Below are positions 37,401 to 50,468 of a stretch of DNA of 64,000 nucleotides, piece by piece. The stretch is from Neocallimastix lanati (nom. inval.) (taxonomy: Eukaryota; Neocallimastigomycota; Neocallimastigomycetes; Neocallimastigales; Neocallimastigaceae), in assembly GCA_016946835.1 (NCBI GenBank), contig JACVTC010000018.1, positions 653,501 through 717,500 of the forward strand, given 5' to 3'. Numbering within the stretch: position 1 is the first letter of the stretch; each line of letters begins with the position of its first letter. Both the position numbers and the translations under genes were made by a program. The notes beneath the pieces are model-generated. The model ran no database searches and was not told the origin of the DNA. It saw nothing but the letters and a program-made list of their open reading frames with translations.

Positions 37401-37620
37401 AAGTACATCGAACTTTTGAGTTGTTTATCAATTTTTAATTTAAATTATTATATTATACTAACATAAATTTAATGTAATAATTTTTTTAAGTAAATATAGG
37501 GGAGGTGCATTTTGAAAAATTTCATTTCGGAAAAGTTTCATTTTTCAAAAATTTTTTAAAAAGCTAATAAATAAAAAAATTAATAATAAAACAAATAAAT
37601 AATTTATAAAATTTAAATAA
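34473..37620. other. AT-rich intergenic DNA
   Basis: No supportable gene over this stretch. It contains the 30-bp tandem repeat at 35371-35490, poly(AT) runs and short palindromes. Small ORFs here consist of Ile, Lys, Asn, Tyr and Phe only. Confidence 0.6.
35371..35490. repeat. Four 30-bp tandem repeats
   Basis: The unit begins TTTTATATCATTTTTAATGA and is repeated without change in the first three copies, with the fourth diverging at its end. It creates a small repetitive ORF that is not a gene. Confidence 0.85.
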
Positions 37621-39274
37621 AATAAATAAATAAAAATAAATAAATAAAACTATAATAAAAAAATTAATTTAAAATTAAATTTTAATAAAAGAAAAATATA
37701 TATTACATACATATAATAAATATACATTATATAATAAAAAATATTTATTAAAATTAAGGTTTTAAAAAAATAAAATATTTTATCATACTTTTTAAACGTT
37801 TTATAATATTTCAATAAATATATATAATTAATAATAATTTTATATATAAATAAAAACAAGTATTAATAATTTAAAAAATGTAAAGGATAATAATTTAAAA
37901 TTATTATAATTAAAAAATAATCATCAAAAAAATTAAAAAATTAATATCTAAATAATTAATTGATCATTTTACACTTTTTAAGTTATTGCGCAAAATTTTA
38001 AAAAATCTTAAATTACTAATAAATTTTTTTAATAAAAGAAATATTTATAAATAATCCAGTAAAAAAAAATAGTTATTTATTTATTTGAAAAGCACAAAAT
38101 ATAAATAAAATTATTAAATAATTAATAATTAAAAAGAAAAAACTAAATGATTTTTGATAAAACTTTATTATATTGATTATTATTTTAAAAATTTTAGTTT
38201 TCAATTAAAAATTGATTTAATTTAAATAAAAATGTAAAAATATTTTATTTTATTGTATATTTAATGTTAAATATTAGTATTTTAATAAAATAAAAAATAA
38301 ATTTTTATATTTTTAATAATATTAATAAAAAAAATTGATATTAGTATTAATATTAATAATATTATTATAAGAATAAAATATAAAATATTGATATTGATAT
38401 TAAAAATAGTATTATAATAATAAAATAAAAAATTTTTATATTGATATTGATATTGATATTGATATTAATAATAGTATTATAGTGATAAAATATAAAATAT
38501 GATATTAGTATTAATATTAATAATATTATTATAAGAATAAAATATAAAATATTGATATTGATATTAAAAATAGTATTATAATAATAAAATAAAAAATTTT
38601 TATATTGATATTGATATTGATATTGATATTAATAATAGTATTATAGTGATAAAATATAAAATATTGACATTAATTTTTAGCTAAAAAAATTGAGTATATG
38701 TTTTATTTAATGCTTTAGGTATAATTTAATTATTAAAAAATAACTAAAATTAATAATTAAAGAAATAGGTTTAATTATCATTTTACTTATAAGGTTAGAA
38801 AAATAAATTGAATTATAATTTAATTATTTTTATTATTTAAATTAATTAAACATTCAAACCATAATCCAGCAATACGGCTTTTATTTCTTTAAGATAAAGA
38901 GGAATATATAAGTTTGATGTAATAAAATATTATTATATCATATTTTAAGAAGATATTAAATATTTAATTTAATATTGAAGTTAATATTATATAAAATTTA
39001 ATATATGAATAAGAAATTATTTGCAAAAATAATTTTTATAAAAAGATTTAAATTTAATATTTAAAAATTATTATTTACAATCCAAATATATTACTATATA
39101 TATTTTCTTTATATTATAATGATAATTAAATGATTAATGATTTATTAATTTATTTTTATGAAATTATTAATAAAATAATTTATTAATAATTAAACTTTTT
39201 ATTTTCATATCAAGTTTTATTTTTAAAATTTTATATTTATTTATTTTAAAATTCATTATTAAAAATTTATTATT
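37621..39274. other. AT-rich intergenic DNA with a 164-bp tandem duplication
   Basis: No gene. Positions 38337-38500 and 38501-38663 are two nearly identical units rich in GATATT. The rest is A/T sequence without recognisable structure. Confidence 0.65.
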
Positions 39275-39998
39275 AAAAGTTGATAAAGTACACCTGGTTC
39301 AAATTCTCTTGTTTGTAGAAGTTTTATTTATTTAGTTTTTCAATTATGAAATTTTATTTATTTATTATTTAAAAGTAATTATAAAAATTATTCAATGCAT
39401 GTATTTAATTATTAATTTGAAAATATAAAAGAAATTTTAAAATAAATTGGCATAAAATATTGCAAAGACTAATTATAAAAAATTATTCTTGCTTTTATAT
39501 TTGTAATTCATAATGAACTATTTAATTTTTTTAATAATAACTATTAAGTATTTAAAGTATTTAATATAAATATAAAATAAAATATATATTGAAATAAAAT
39601 ATTAAAATAAAGAATTATTCATAAAATATTTATAAAATAATAATATTAGAAATTTATAATAATTAATAAAATATTAATATAAAATAATAATTATTAAAAT
39701 AATTAAAAATATAATAAAATATAAATATAAAATAATATAAAAATAATAAAAAGAAATTTATAAATTATTTCAACTTTAATATAACATAAAATTTATGTTA
39801 TAAATTTTATGTTTAAATTAATTTTTATGCTCTTTCATAATTTTATGACTTTACATAATTTTAAGTATATAACGTTATTTTCGATCATGTTTAATTTATG
39901 TAATGAAATTTCAAATGATCTATTAATTTATTTTAATGTAATTACTAATAAAATAATTTATTAATAATTACATAAAAATATATTAATTAGGGAGTATT

Positions 39999-42105
39999 GC
40001 ATTTCGACATAATTTATGTATAATCATTTATTTATGTATTACAATGTGGCTTATAAAAATAAATGTATAGGATAGGGTTAAATTTTTTTTTTTTTAATTT
40101 TATTAACATTTATAGTAAAAAAAAAATAAATAATAAAGTAAAATAAAAATTAAAAAAAAAAGAATAAAAATATAAGATAAAAAATATAAATTAAAACAAA
40201 AAAATTAAAAAATAAAACTTTTAATTTAAAATATTTATAATAAATGGATGATCAATTAGAAATAAGTGAAACTAATAAAAAAAAAAACCAAATCATTGTA
40301 AACAAAAAATATAAATTTAATTTATGGTATATAACGAATAGTACAAAATGTACTGAATATAAAACAGTTAAAAAATGTAAATCTTACATTATTCTAAATG
40401 ATAATAATAAAGTAATAAAATATGAAAACAAAAATACTTATCCAGGAAAAGAATATGATGCATCTGTATCAATAGTAAAACATAAAATGAAAAATGATAT
40501 TAGAAAAACCTCAATCCCATTTGATATAAATCCAAAACATATATAATGAAATATCTGAAGAAATTGGATTGATATGCCCTGAATATAATTCAATTAAATC
40601 TCAAATATCAAGATATATAAAAACAACTACCTCCTGATATATCAAAATTTAATGAAATTCCAGATGAATATGAATATTATATAAACGAAAGAGATGAAAA
40701 TTTTATGATATTCAAAAATTCTAATATTATAATTTTTCAATCACCATTCCAAACAGAATTGTTTATTAAATACAACGAAAATATGTTTGCTGATGGTACA
40801 TTTTATAATGCACCAATATTTGGTTATCAAGTGTTTATAACAAGAATATATGCTCCAGAAATAAATAGTTTTTACACTACATCATTATCTATATTAAATA
40901 ATAAAGAACAAGCAACTTATGAACTGTTATTTGAAGAATTAAAAAAGAATGCAAGTAAATATAATAATAATATTATAGTTACACCAAAAATTTTGCATTA
41001 TGATTTTGAAAAAGGTATATCCAATGCTGCCATTAAAATATTTCCTAATATTACTATTAAATATTGTGTATGGCATTATAAAAGATCGTTAGAAGTTCAA
41101 AAAAATAAATTATGTTATAATGAAGTTGAAAGTAATCATAAAATTTGTTTGTTTTATAAAGCTATTACAAATTTTCCTTTTATAAATCCTGAATTTGATA
41201 TTTATAATTATATTAAAATTATATGTCAAATATATAATTATTTCCATTTTTTAAATTTTTTGGAATATTTTATTAAGACTTATTTATATAAATATGATAT
41301 TCAATATTGGAATTATTATAACCATATAAACCACATAACAAATAATGCTTCAGAATCTTTTAACAATTACTTAAAAAAATTGTTTTGCAAAAAACCTTCT
41401 TTCTATGAATTGATTTATCATTTAAAAAGAGAAGAATCTTTATCTTACAATAATTACAAAAGGAAAATTGAAGGAGTTTGAAAAAAAAAAAGAATATTAA
41501 CAAAAACTGATGAAATCAATGATTTAATTAAAAAATACAAAAAAAGAAATCCAAATTAATTGATAAAAAATGTGATAAAAATGATATCATTGATTTATGG
41601 TATAAATGTTTATTAGAATTAAACAAGCTCAAATTTTATAAATAATAATAATTAACTAGAATATATATAATTTAAATTATATTAATATCAATATCAATAT
41701 ATTTTATTAATATCAATATTATTATATTTCATTAATATCATTATCTTTATATTTTATTAATATCAATATTAATATTTAAATTTTATTAATAATAAATATT
41801 TAAAATTAAAATAAATTTTATTTTATTATTTAATTAATTTAATTTTAAAATATTAACTATTTAATAATAAAATATAATAATATAATGAAAATTAATTAAA
41901 TAATTGAAAATAAAAAAAATAAAATAAAATTCTTAACAGAAAATTTATTTATACTTTTATTATTATTTTTTTTAGTTTTTATTTTATTTTTTTAATGCTA
42001 AAATATAATAAATAAAAATATACGTTGAAAGTTGTGGCGTATTATATAATTTATAGGTATTGTACAAATATTTATGCTGATTATACATAAATTATGTCGA
42101 AATGC
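39999..42105 (+). mobile_element. MULE copy 1 with perfect 28-bp terminal inverted repeats
   Basis: The ends 39999-40026 and 42078-42105 are exact inverted copies beginning GCATTTCGACATAATTTATG. Between them are the transposase remnants and an AT-rich 3' region with ATATCAATATC repeats. Confidence 0.75.
40244..41481 (+). pseudogene. FLYWCH-type zinc finger plus MULE transposase, two frameshifts
   Basis: The first ORF (40244-40546) has the FLYWCH-like start (KYKFNLWYI, then CTEYKTVKKCKSYII), but the usual histidine pair near its end is not evident (YPGKEYD). The frame then shifts near 40546 (EISEEIGLICPEY) and again near 40630. The second ORF (40705-41481, 258 aa) is the MULE DDE transposase core: MFADGTF with the first Asp, the GYQVFITR block, HYDFEKGISNA with the second Asp, IKYCVWHYKRSL and the late Glu/Asn region NNASESFNNYLKK. 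Translation of one intact transposase is not possible from this copy. Confidence 0.85.
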
Positions 42106-42249
42106 TTCATCCAATTGATTAATAATAAAATAAAATTTATTTTAATATTAAATATTTATTATTAATAAAATTTAAATATTGAAATTGAAATTAATAATAA
42201 AATAATTGATATTGATATTAATATAATTTAAACTATATATATTCTAGTT

Positions 42250-44100
42250 GATTATTATTTATAAATTTAGAGTTTGTTTAATTCTAATAAACATTATACC
42301 ATAAATCATTTTTATCACATTTTTTATCAATTAATTCGGATTCCTTTTTTTATATTTTTTAATTAAATCATTAATTTCTTCAGTTTTTGTTAATATTCTT
42401 CTTTTTTTTTCCAAACTCCTTCAATTTTCCTTTTGTAATTATTGTAAGATAAAGATTCTTCTCTTTTTAAATGATAAATCAATTCATAGAAAGAAGGTTT
42501 TTTGTAAAACAATTTTTTTAAGTAATTGTTAAAAGATTCTTAAGCATTATTTGTTATGTGGTTTATATCGTTATAATAATTCTATCATCAAAAAACCATT
42601 AAAAATTAAATAAAATAAATAATTGAATAGGAATATAATTAAATAAATATTAATATTTTACTTTATTATTTATTTTTTTTTATTTTTTATTTTATTTTAT
42701 TAATTATTTTTTTTTTTATTTTACTTTATTATTTATTTTTTTAACCCTATCATATTCATTTATAATTACAAGCCATATTGTAATACATGAATAAATGATC
42801 AAAAACATAAATTATGTCTAAATGCAAAATTCCCAAAATACATAAAATTAATATAAACATAAAATTTATAAGGAGAGGTTGCTTTAGGCCAAATATTCAC
42901 ATGATATAAATAATATGTGGCTTTAGCTATTTGCGCTACAAAATATTATTTTATTGTATTATTTTGTTATTTCAATTTTTAATTTAATTATTAAGTGAAT
43001 AATTAAATAAATAATATAATGGTTTGATTTTATGATTTTAATTCTTTTATTTAAATGTTATTAATAAAAGAATAATATAGAAATATTAATGTTATTAATA
43101 ATTATTCTTTTATTTAAATGCTATTAATAAAAAAATTATATAAAAATATAAATGTTATTAAAAATATATATATAATTAATAATAATTCCATATTTTCATA
43201 TCATAATCAAATTTGCTTTATAAAAATATTTTAAAAATTTTAATAATTTACAATAATTATAACATAAATATTAAATACGTATTTAGGATTTATAAGTGGT
43301 AAATTTGAAATAGCTTTATAATAAATAAATATATTATTATCATTTTTTACTTCATTATAGTATAATTTATTTTTTAATTTCTAGTGTTTTTTTTATAATG
43401 CCAAATGCAATATTTAATATTATTAGGAAATATTGTTTTTGCTGCTATAGATATACCCCTTTCAAAATCACAATGCAAATTTTTTGGCTCAATTATAATA
43501 TTATTGTTACATGTATTAGCATTTTTTTTTTATTTTTTAAATAATATTTTATATGTTTCTTGTTCTTTATTTTTTAATATTGCAAAAGAAGTAGTGTAAA
43601 AACTATCTAATTCTTTAGCATAAATTCATGTAATAAGTATTTAATAATTACATTTAGGAGTAATAAAAAACGTACCATCAACAAATATATCATCATTATA
43701 TTCCTTATATAATTTAGCTTGAAAAAGGGATTGAAAAATAATTAAATTAGAATTTTTGAATATCATAAAGTTTTCACCTGGTTTTGTTTTATAATATTCA
43801 GATAATTGGGATTTAATTAAATTATATTCTGGACATATAAGTCCCATTTCTTTTGAAATTTTATTATATAGTGGTTTTATTTTTATACCAAAAGGAATTG
43901 AACTTTTTCAATTCATCTTTAATTTTATGTATCATTATAGATAGAGATATTTCGTATTCTTTTTCAGGATGTTTATGTGAACTATCATATTTTAAGATTT
44001 CTTTCTTATCATTTAAAATAATAAAAAGATTTACATTTATTTATATTTTTATATTTGGTACATTTATAAACTTTGGAATTTTCTTTTTTTATATATGACA
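42250..44100 (-). pseudogene. Second MULE transposase, minus strand, broken and interrupted
   Basis: Minus-strand pieces align with the plus copy: the zinc-finger part (about 44098-43853), MGLICPEYNLIKSQ to DGTFF (43847-43641), the block IAAKTIFPN to KYCIWHYKK (about 43460-43390), the stretch to about 43170, and the C-terminal part NDINHITNNA to RKIEGVW (about 42595-42400). Stops and frameshifts are numerous. Between about 43170 and 42600 lies foreign DNA that includes a MULE 5'-end-like sequence near 42812-42836. Confidence 0.75.
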
Positions 44101-44347
44101 GATTAAATTTATTATGAATTAAAAATATAAAAGTAAAAATAATTATTTATAATTATTCTTTGCAATGTTTATGCCAATTTATTTTATAATTCCTTTTATA
44201 TTTATAAATTAATAGTTAAATACATATATTGAATAATTTATAATTACTTTTAAATAATATATAAATAAAATTTCATAATTGAAAAATTAAATAAATAAAA
44301 CTTCTCTCAACAAGAGAATTTGAGCCAGGCGTACTTTATCAACTTTT

Positions 44348-46262
44348 TAATTGTAATTAAATGATATAAAATTTTTAATATTTTTAATGTAATTATATAT
44401 AAATAAATAAATAAATTAAAATAAAGTTTAGAAATAAATAAAACTGTCTTAATTATGATATAAAATAGAAATAAAAATTCTAATTAATAATAAGCTTATG
44501 TTAATTAAGAAATGTAGTAAAAGCATAAATTTATGTATTAATCTAGTTTTTATTGTATTTATATTTAAATTAATTTATATATTTTTATAATTTAATTTAA
44601 TAATTAATAAAAGTAAATTAATATTTATACTTTAATATAGGAAAACTTTATTATTGTAAATAATTATAAAAGAAAAAAATACTTAGAAATAATTTAGTTC
44701 TTTGTCCAATAACAAAAAATATTAGATTATAATAATTCTTTAGATCAAAATATAAGAATAAATATTAGTTTTAAGAATTAATGTTAGTTTATATTTTAAA
44801 TAATGATATGTAATTGTAATTCTTCCAAATAATAAAATTTAAATAAAATAATTTTTATAAAACACATTAATTGTTTCCTCTAAACCTTAAAAGAACCGAA
44901 CAATATAAAATTAATATACGTGAAGGCTAAAAAAAAATTTTTTTACTCTTAAAATTTTTAATTAAATAATTATTTTTCAGAGATATTTTATTTTTTTAAA
45001 ATTATTCCCTCTATTTATTTAATTTAAAAATATCATAAAATTTTGAATTTTATATTAATATAATTAAATTTTTTATAGAATAATTTATAGTATTTTTTTA
45101 ATATATATATACCTTTTTAATTTTTAACCTTTTTTTATTTTTAATGATTTTAATAAATTTCAAGAATATTTTATTTTAAATCAATAAATTAAAGATAAAT
45201 AAATCTTTAATACATTTTATTTTGAAATTATTTATTAAAGTTATTTATTAATTAATTTATTAATAATTATTTATTAAAATTTAAAAAACCACATTTTCCG
45301 ATATGCAACACTTCCAAATTTATTATTAAAATTTAATTTTAATTAATAAAAATTTATTATTTATAATCTATGTTTTATAATTAAAATTATATAATTTTAT
45401 AATTTAAATTTTTATTATTAAAGTTTTATTTTATTACAAAATCATAATTAAAATTTATAATATATTATTAAAAATTTATTTATTAATTAAAATTTAAAAA
45501 TTCATTATTAAAAAATTATTTTTTTATTTTGATATTTAAATAATAAATTTTTATAATAAATATATTAAAATTTATTATTATAAATGATTTCGTATAATTT
45601 TAATATTATTATTAAAATCTATTTTTTTTTAATATTAATAATGTATTATTTAAATTTATTATTATTAATTTTTTGTTAAAAAAATTAATATTAAATATTT
45701 TTTTAATTATTTATTTTATTTTTAAAATAGAATTATTTAAAATAATATTTTATTATTAAAGTTTATTTTTTTTCTATTAAATATTAATATTTTAAAATTA
45801 AAAATTTATTATTATAAATTTATATTTTTTTATTAAAAATATATTATTAAGAAATTATTATTTAAATTTTTTTAGTTAATAAATATTTAATAGAAATTTT
45901 TTTATATTATTATTATTATTGAAATTTTAATGGTAAATTTTATTTTTATTTTTTAAAATTTTTTATTAAAATTTTTTTTATAAAATTTATAATTAAATTT
46001 TAAATTAATTTTTTTCTTTTATTTTTAATATTTTATTATTTAAAATAAATATTAATTAAAATGTTATTTTTTAATAATTAAAATTTAATATTTTTTTTAT
46101 AAAAATTTATTATTTAAATTTAATATTTAAACTATATTTAAATATCATTAATAAATATATTAATTTTTATTAATAAAATTTTTTTCTTCGAAAGATAAAA
46201 GAACATTAATATTTAGTTTAGAATTTACGTTTATTTTATAATTATTATTATAAGTTTTATTA
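44348..46262. other. AT-rich intergenic DNA
   Basis: No gene seen. Positions 45000-46200 are almost pure A and T, dominated by TTTATTATTAAAA words. Confidence 0.55.
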
Positions 46263-46267
46263 TATTG

Positions 46268-46557
46268 TGTTAAAAATATATTTTAATATAAAATTTAATC
46301 TATGATTATCCAATATTTTACAAATACAAAATACTCGAAATACTATAAAACGTGCTTAAATAATAATTCTAATTTTTTTTTTCTCTTTAAAACAATAAAA
46401 AACCTTAATATATATATATACAATCATACATACTTAATTATATATATTTATAATAATAAATATTAATATATAATAAAGAATATAAAACATCTTTACTTAA
46501 ACATAATTATAATATTATCTTAATATTGTGTGTCTCTTAATTGTGTGTTTATTAACA
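46268..46557 (+). repeat. 5' LTR of copia element C
   Basis: 290 bp, TGTTAAAAAT...TTATTAACA, with terminal inverted TGTTAA/TTAACA. Confidence 0.92.
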
Positions 46558-46589
46558 GATTAAGAGTCTCAATCTCAACCGATTGAGAT
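46557..46589 (+). other. Primer-binding site for tRNA-Lys(CUU) anticodon arm, with hairpin (element C)
   Basis: AGATTAAGAGTCTCA (46557-46571) directly at the LTR end; then ATCTCAA (46572-46578) pairs with TTGAGAT (46583-46589) around a 4-nt loop. Same primer complementarity as in elements B and D. Confidence 0.75.
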
Positions 46590-46919
46590 AGAATGAAAGT
46601 TAAGTATTAATAACTACAGTAATATATATACTTATTTAAGACAAATAAATATAAATTCATACTAATTTATTTTTTCATTTATTTTAAATAATAAAAAATA
46701 AAATAAAATTAATAATAATATATAAAATAATAATAATTCAACAAAATATCCAATTCTAAACAAAAACATTAAAAAATAATTTCATACGAGTTATTAAAAT
46801 AATATGATAATATAAGGAGCCGATTAATCAAAAATAAAATTAAATTATAGTTTTAAAAGTTTAAATAGAAATTGGCAGTAAAATCAAAAAACTTATAAGC
46901 TGAATAAAAGATAAAAAAA

Positions 46920-47275
46920 AAAAGAGTCAGCTATCAAAAATATAAGCTGAATACTATAATCAATAGAGTCAGCTATTTAAGCTATAAGCTGAATAAGAAG
47001 ATAAGATGTCAGCTATCAAAAGTATAAGCTGAGTGCTATAACTAAATAAAGTCAGCTATTTAATTTATAAGCTGAATAAAAAAAAAAATCAGCCATCAAA
47101 TACATAGGCTGAGCACAATTATTAATTAAGTCAGCTATTTAATTCATAAGCTGAATAAAAAAGTCAGCTATCAAAGACATGAGCTGAATATCAATAAATT
47201 ATTTAAAAGGTCAGCCATGTAATTAATAATAAATTAAATAAAATTAAGTCAGCTATTAAGTATATAAGCTGAATA
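46920..47275 (+). repeat. Leader hairpin array of element C (TCAGCT/AGCTGA)
   Basis: Around eight units with TCAGCT, about 12 nt, then AGCTGA, forming 6-bp stems. One unit reads TCAGCC (47089-47094) with GGCTGA (47107-47112), a compensatory change that keeps pairing. The spacers are AT-rich and variable. Confidence 0.75.
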
Positions 47276-48070
47276 CTAAAAAAAAAAAAATAATAATAAA
47301 GTCAATTTCTTTTCTATAAACTAATTTTAAAATTATAATGTCAGACATTCATATAAAAATAATAATAAATAAAACGTCAATAATACTAACTCTACAAAAT
47401 ACAATAAGTTAAAATATAAATAAAAATAATTCAAATTAAAGGTTATACAATAAATAAATAATAATATAAAATTGGTCAAGTCACAAAATAAATAAATTAC
47501 TTTTAATATAAACAAATATCATAATAAAATTTAAAATATTTTTATAAACAACTCACCAATAGTTAGATTTTTTTAATATAAACTAACAATAATAATAAAA
47601 TATAAATATGACAATCAAATAACTATTTTTTCATAATTAAAATAAACAAATGATCAATACTATAACAAAGAAAATATTAATAAAATAACAACGACAATAT
47701 AATTTTATTAATATTAATTTATTTATAATATATTGATCATGTTTAATATAAACAAAATATACAGATGTCATCTGATTAATCACTTCATATATAAATAAAA
47801 ATTTTCTTAACGTTCCAATTATATATATTAATTTAATAAATCATCAACCAAACAAAATATTGAAATAAATCATGTTTCTAAAAATAATAACCAATATTTT
47901 TTTAAAGCAAAATTGATATTTTATGAATTCAAATAGTACTTATTAGAAATATAAATAAACTCAAATTATATTTTTTTTTTACTCTTCAAAATTATTTAAA
48001 GAAAGTAATAAAATAATTAATAAGCAATTATAATTCATAATAACATTTTTTTTTTCGGAATTAAACTAAC

Positions 48071-48859
48071 ATGAGCAGAAATAACTTAAGAAGTAATTCT
48101 AGAAATAGTATCAATTCTACCCAAGACCAAATAATAAACATCAGTGAATATGAACCCACACAAAAGGGGTTCACTTTTAACTACAGTGAAAGCTTTAACC
48201 ATATTACGGAATTGACAACAGATAACTTTGTTAACTGGAAAACAAATATCCTTTATCTCCTTTGTATTAATAACCTCGATGACTATATAAGTCATGAAAA
48301 AGTGAAAAAGATAAGAAGGAAAGATATAACAGAAAGCATTGAAAAATATACGATTGATAAATTCGATAATTCCCTTGTGTACGAAATCGGAACAAACGAA
48401 AAAGATATTAAAAATGACATATTAGTAAAATGGATCATAACAAATAATCTTGGTGAGAACACCAAGAAAATATTGGAAAGTCAAAGCAAAACGGCCTTCC
48501 AATTATGGGAACTACTTAACAAGTCTTTTACCATAGGACCTGAACAAAGAAAAATGGTCCTGAAAGACAAAATCAATAAATTGAAATATAATTTAGAAGA
48601 TGATGTCCATATTTTCTTAGCTGTCTTACAAAATCTCCTGGATGAATTGGAAAGAATAGACTCCGATATTAATGACAATGTTAAGGTCGGTATTTTAAAT
48701 CGAGCTCTCCCTGAAAACATTAGATTCATTAATGTTTTCCAATACAATAATAATTGGACAAAATGCTGCGACTATGTCAAAAGGATAATACCAGATATTG
48801 TTTTCTCCAATATCAGGGAAACAGCTTTAATCGAACAAAATAAGAAAGAATATATTTAG
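48071..48859 (+). CDS. Copia Gag (element C), ends at a frameshift
   Basis: 262-aa ORF covering the capsid part of copia Gag (ITELTTDNFVNWK, FQLWELLNKSF, VKVGILNRALPENIRFINVF). It matches the same regions of elements B and D. The frame ends at TAG 48857-48859, before the zinc knuckle, which follows in the +1 frame. In B and D the corresponding sequence is one uninterrupted frame, so this looks like an indel in an A-rich stretch near 48845, not a programmed shift. Confidence 0.88.
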   Translation: MSRNNLRSNSRNSINSTQDQIINISEYEPTQKGFTFNYSESFNHITELTTDNFVNWKTNILYLLCINNLDDYISHEKVKKIRRKDITESIEKYTIDKFDNSLVYEIGTNEKDIKNDILVKWIITNNLGENTKKILESQSKTAFQLWELLNKSFTIGPEQRKMVLKDKINKLKYNLEDDVHIFLAVLQNLLDELERIDSDINDNVKVGILNRALPENIRFINVFQYNNNWTKCCDYVKRIIPDIVFSNIRETALIEQNKKEYI

Positions 48860-50468
48860 TTTAGAAAATGGACGAAAAATCTCTAAACCTAAGAAAATAA
48901 AATACAAGAAAAGAAAAAATGGAAAATGCTACCTTTGTGGAAAGTTCGGACACTACAGAAAAGACTGCTTAAAAAACAAGTACAATAAAAACAAAAGAAA
49001 CAACAAACAACATAAAAGAAAAGGTAATACAAAAAAATTCAACAAAGAAAAACCAAGAGAAGGTCATGCATATCTATTAAACGATAAAAAGGATTATAAT
49101 GAAAACTACCAAGAAGACTTCTCAAGAGATTATAACTCAGACATCTGTTTTGAATTAAACAGTTTAGAGATTAACAAGCCAACAAAAACTGATATAAGAA
49201 GCAACAATAATAATATTACACAATGGATTCTGGATTCCGGTGCCTCAATTAATGTAACAAATAACATTAATATATTATCAAACATCAGAAAAGAAAAAAT
49301 AAAAATATCTCTTGCCAATGGAAAGGAAACATATGCTAACTACATTGGTGATTTCAACGCATATATAAACAATCATAAATTTTTTTTAAAGAACGTTCAT
49401 TATTCTAAATTTATCAAAAAAAATTTAATATCAATCAATCAATTAATAACACAAAATTATAAAATTGTTTTCAATAACTATAAAAATTCACAAATCGCAA
49501 TCATCTATGACGACAAAGGTAATAGAATATATCAATCAGCAGCAGACAATAAAAATATATTTAAAATATATTTATCAAAAGCACCATCCATTTTTCATAA
49601 GAATAATAATTTCGAAAATTTAAAGGAAATTAATTCAACACATATCAACAATAAACAAGATTTTGATCTTTGGCATAGACGCCTGGGTCATTTCGACATT
49701 ACTAAAATAAAAGATAATTTAAAAAATACTAATACAAATACAAATCACAAATGTCAAATATGTTCCAATTCAAAATTAAGGAACAAACCTTTCAAAAGAT
49801 CAATTAATAAAACAAAACACATTTTCGAACTTATACATCTTGATTTAGTGGGTCCTGTATTGCCATTCTTAAATAAGAATATATACTTCCTCACAATCCT
49901 GGATGACTTTTCTAGATATGGCTGGGTCTTATTCCTACAACATAAAAATGAAACATTTAATAAATTCATTATTTGGTACAAAGAAGTTTTAAACACATTC
50001 AGCATTAAAATCAAAAATATTCGATCAGATAATGGAAGGGAATTTTTTAATAATAATTTTAAAATATTCTGTCAAAATAATGGTATAATACATTAATACA
50101 CTATACCATATAATCCAGCTCAAAACGGGAAAGCTGAACGATTCAACGGCATACTTATATCTTCCGCAAAAGCTCTACTAAATGAATCAAAACTTTCTCA
50201 TAATTTTTGGGAATTTGCTGTCGATACAGTAAATTATATTCACAATCGTTTACCCCATCAGGGTATAAACAATAAAGTACCATTTGAGATTCTATATAAT
50301 AAACCTGTTGATTACAGCATATTTAGAGTTTTTGGATGCAGAGTATTTTTCTTTATACCAAAAGAACTACGATCCAAATTTGATAATAATTCACACCCTG
50401 GAATTTTCTTAGGATATTGAAATAACCCATCATCTTATAAAATCCTTGATTTAACCAACAATAAAATC
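48852..50468 (+). pseudogene. Copia zinc knuckle, protease and integrase (element C), two stops
   Basis: Continues Gag in the +1 frame: zinc knuckle CYLCGKFGHYRKDC, protease WILDSGASINVT (about 49225), GAG-pre-integrase LWHRRLGHFD, integrase HLDLVGPV, RSDNGREF and NGKAERFNG. Stops TAA (50094-50096) and TGA (50418-50420) interrupt an otherwise constant frame that joins the RT ORF. All catalytic integrase residues are still present. Confidence 0.88.

Larger units (their letters stand above)
39275..44347. mobile_element. Nested, inverted MULE transposon copies
   Basis: Outer inverted repeats of about 215 bp (39275-about 39500 and about 44120-44347), roughly 85-90% alike by eye, begin AAAAGTTGATAAAGTA. 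Inside lies a plus-strand MULE (39999-42105) with its own perfect 28-bp inverted ends, and minus-strand MULE coding remnants at about 44100-43170 and 42595-42250. The 3' parts of the plus and minus copies face each other (41580-41900 against 42130-42310). The best reading is one MULE inserted into another of the same family. No clear 9-bp target duplication was found. Confidence 0.7.

Noticed and set aside
37650-37859. 69-aa Tyr/Ile/Phe-rich ORF
   Set aside because: Pure A/T composition gives such ORFs by chance; no motif.
48840-48860. Programmed +1 frameshift between Gag and pol in element C
   Set aside because: The shift precedes the zinc knuckle, and related elements B and D are in one frame here, so a mutation is more likely.
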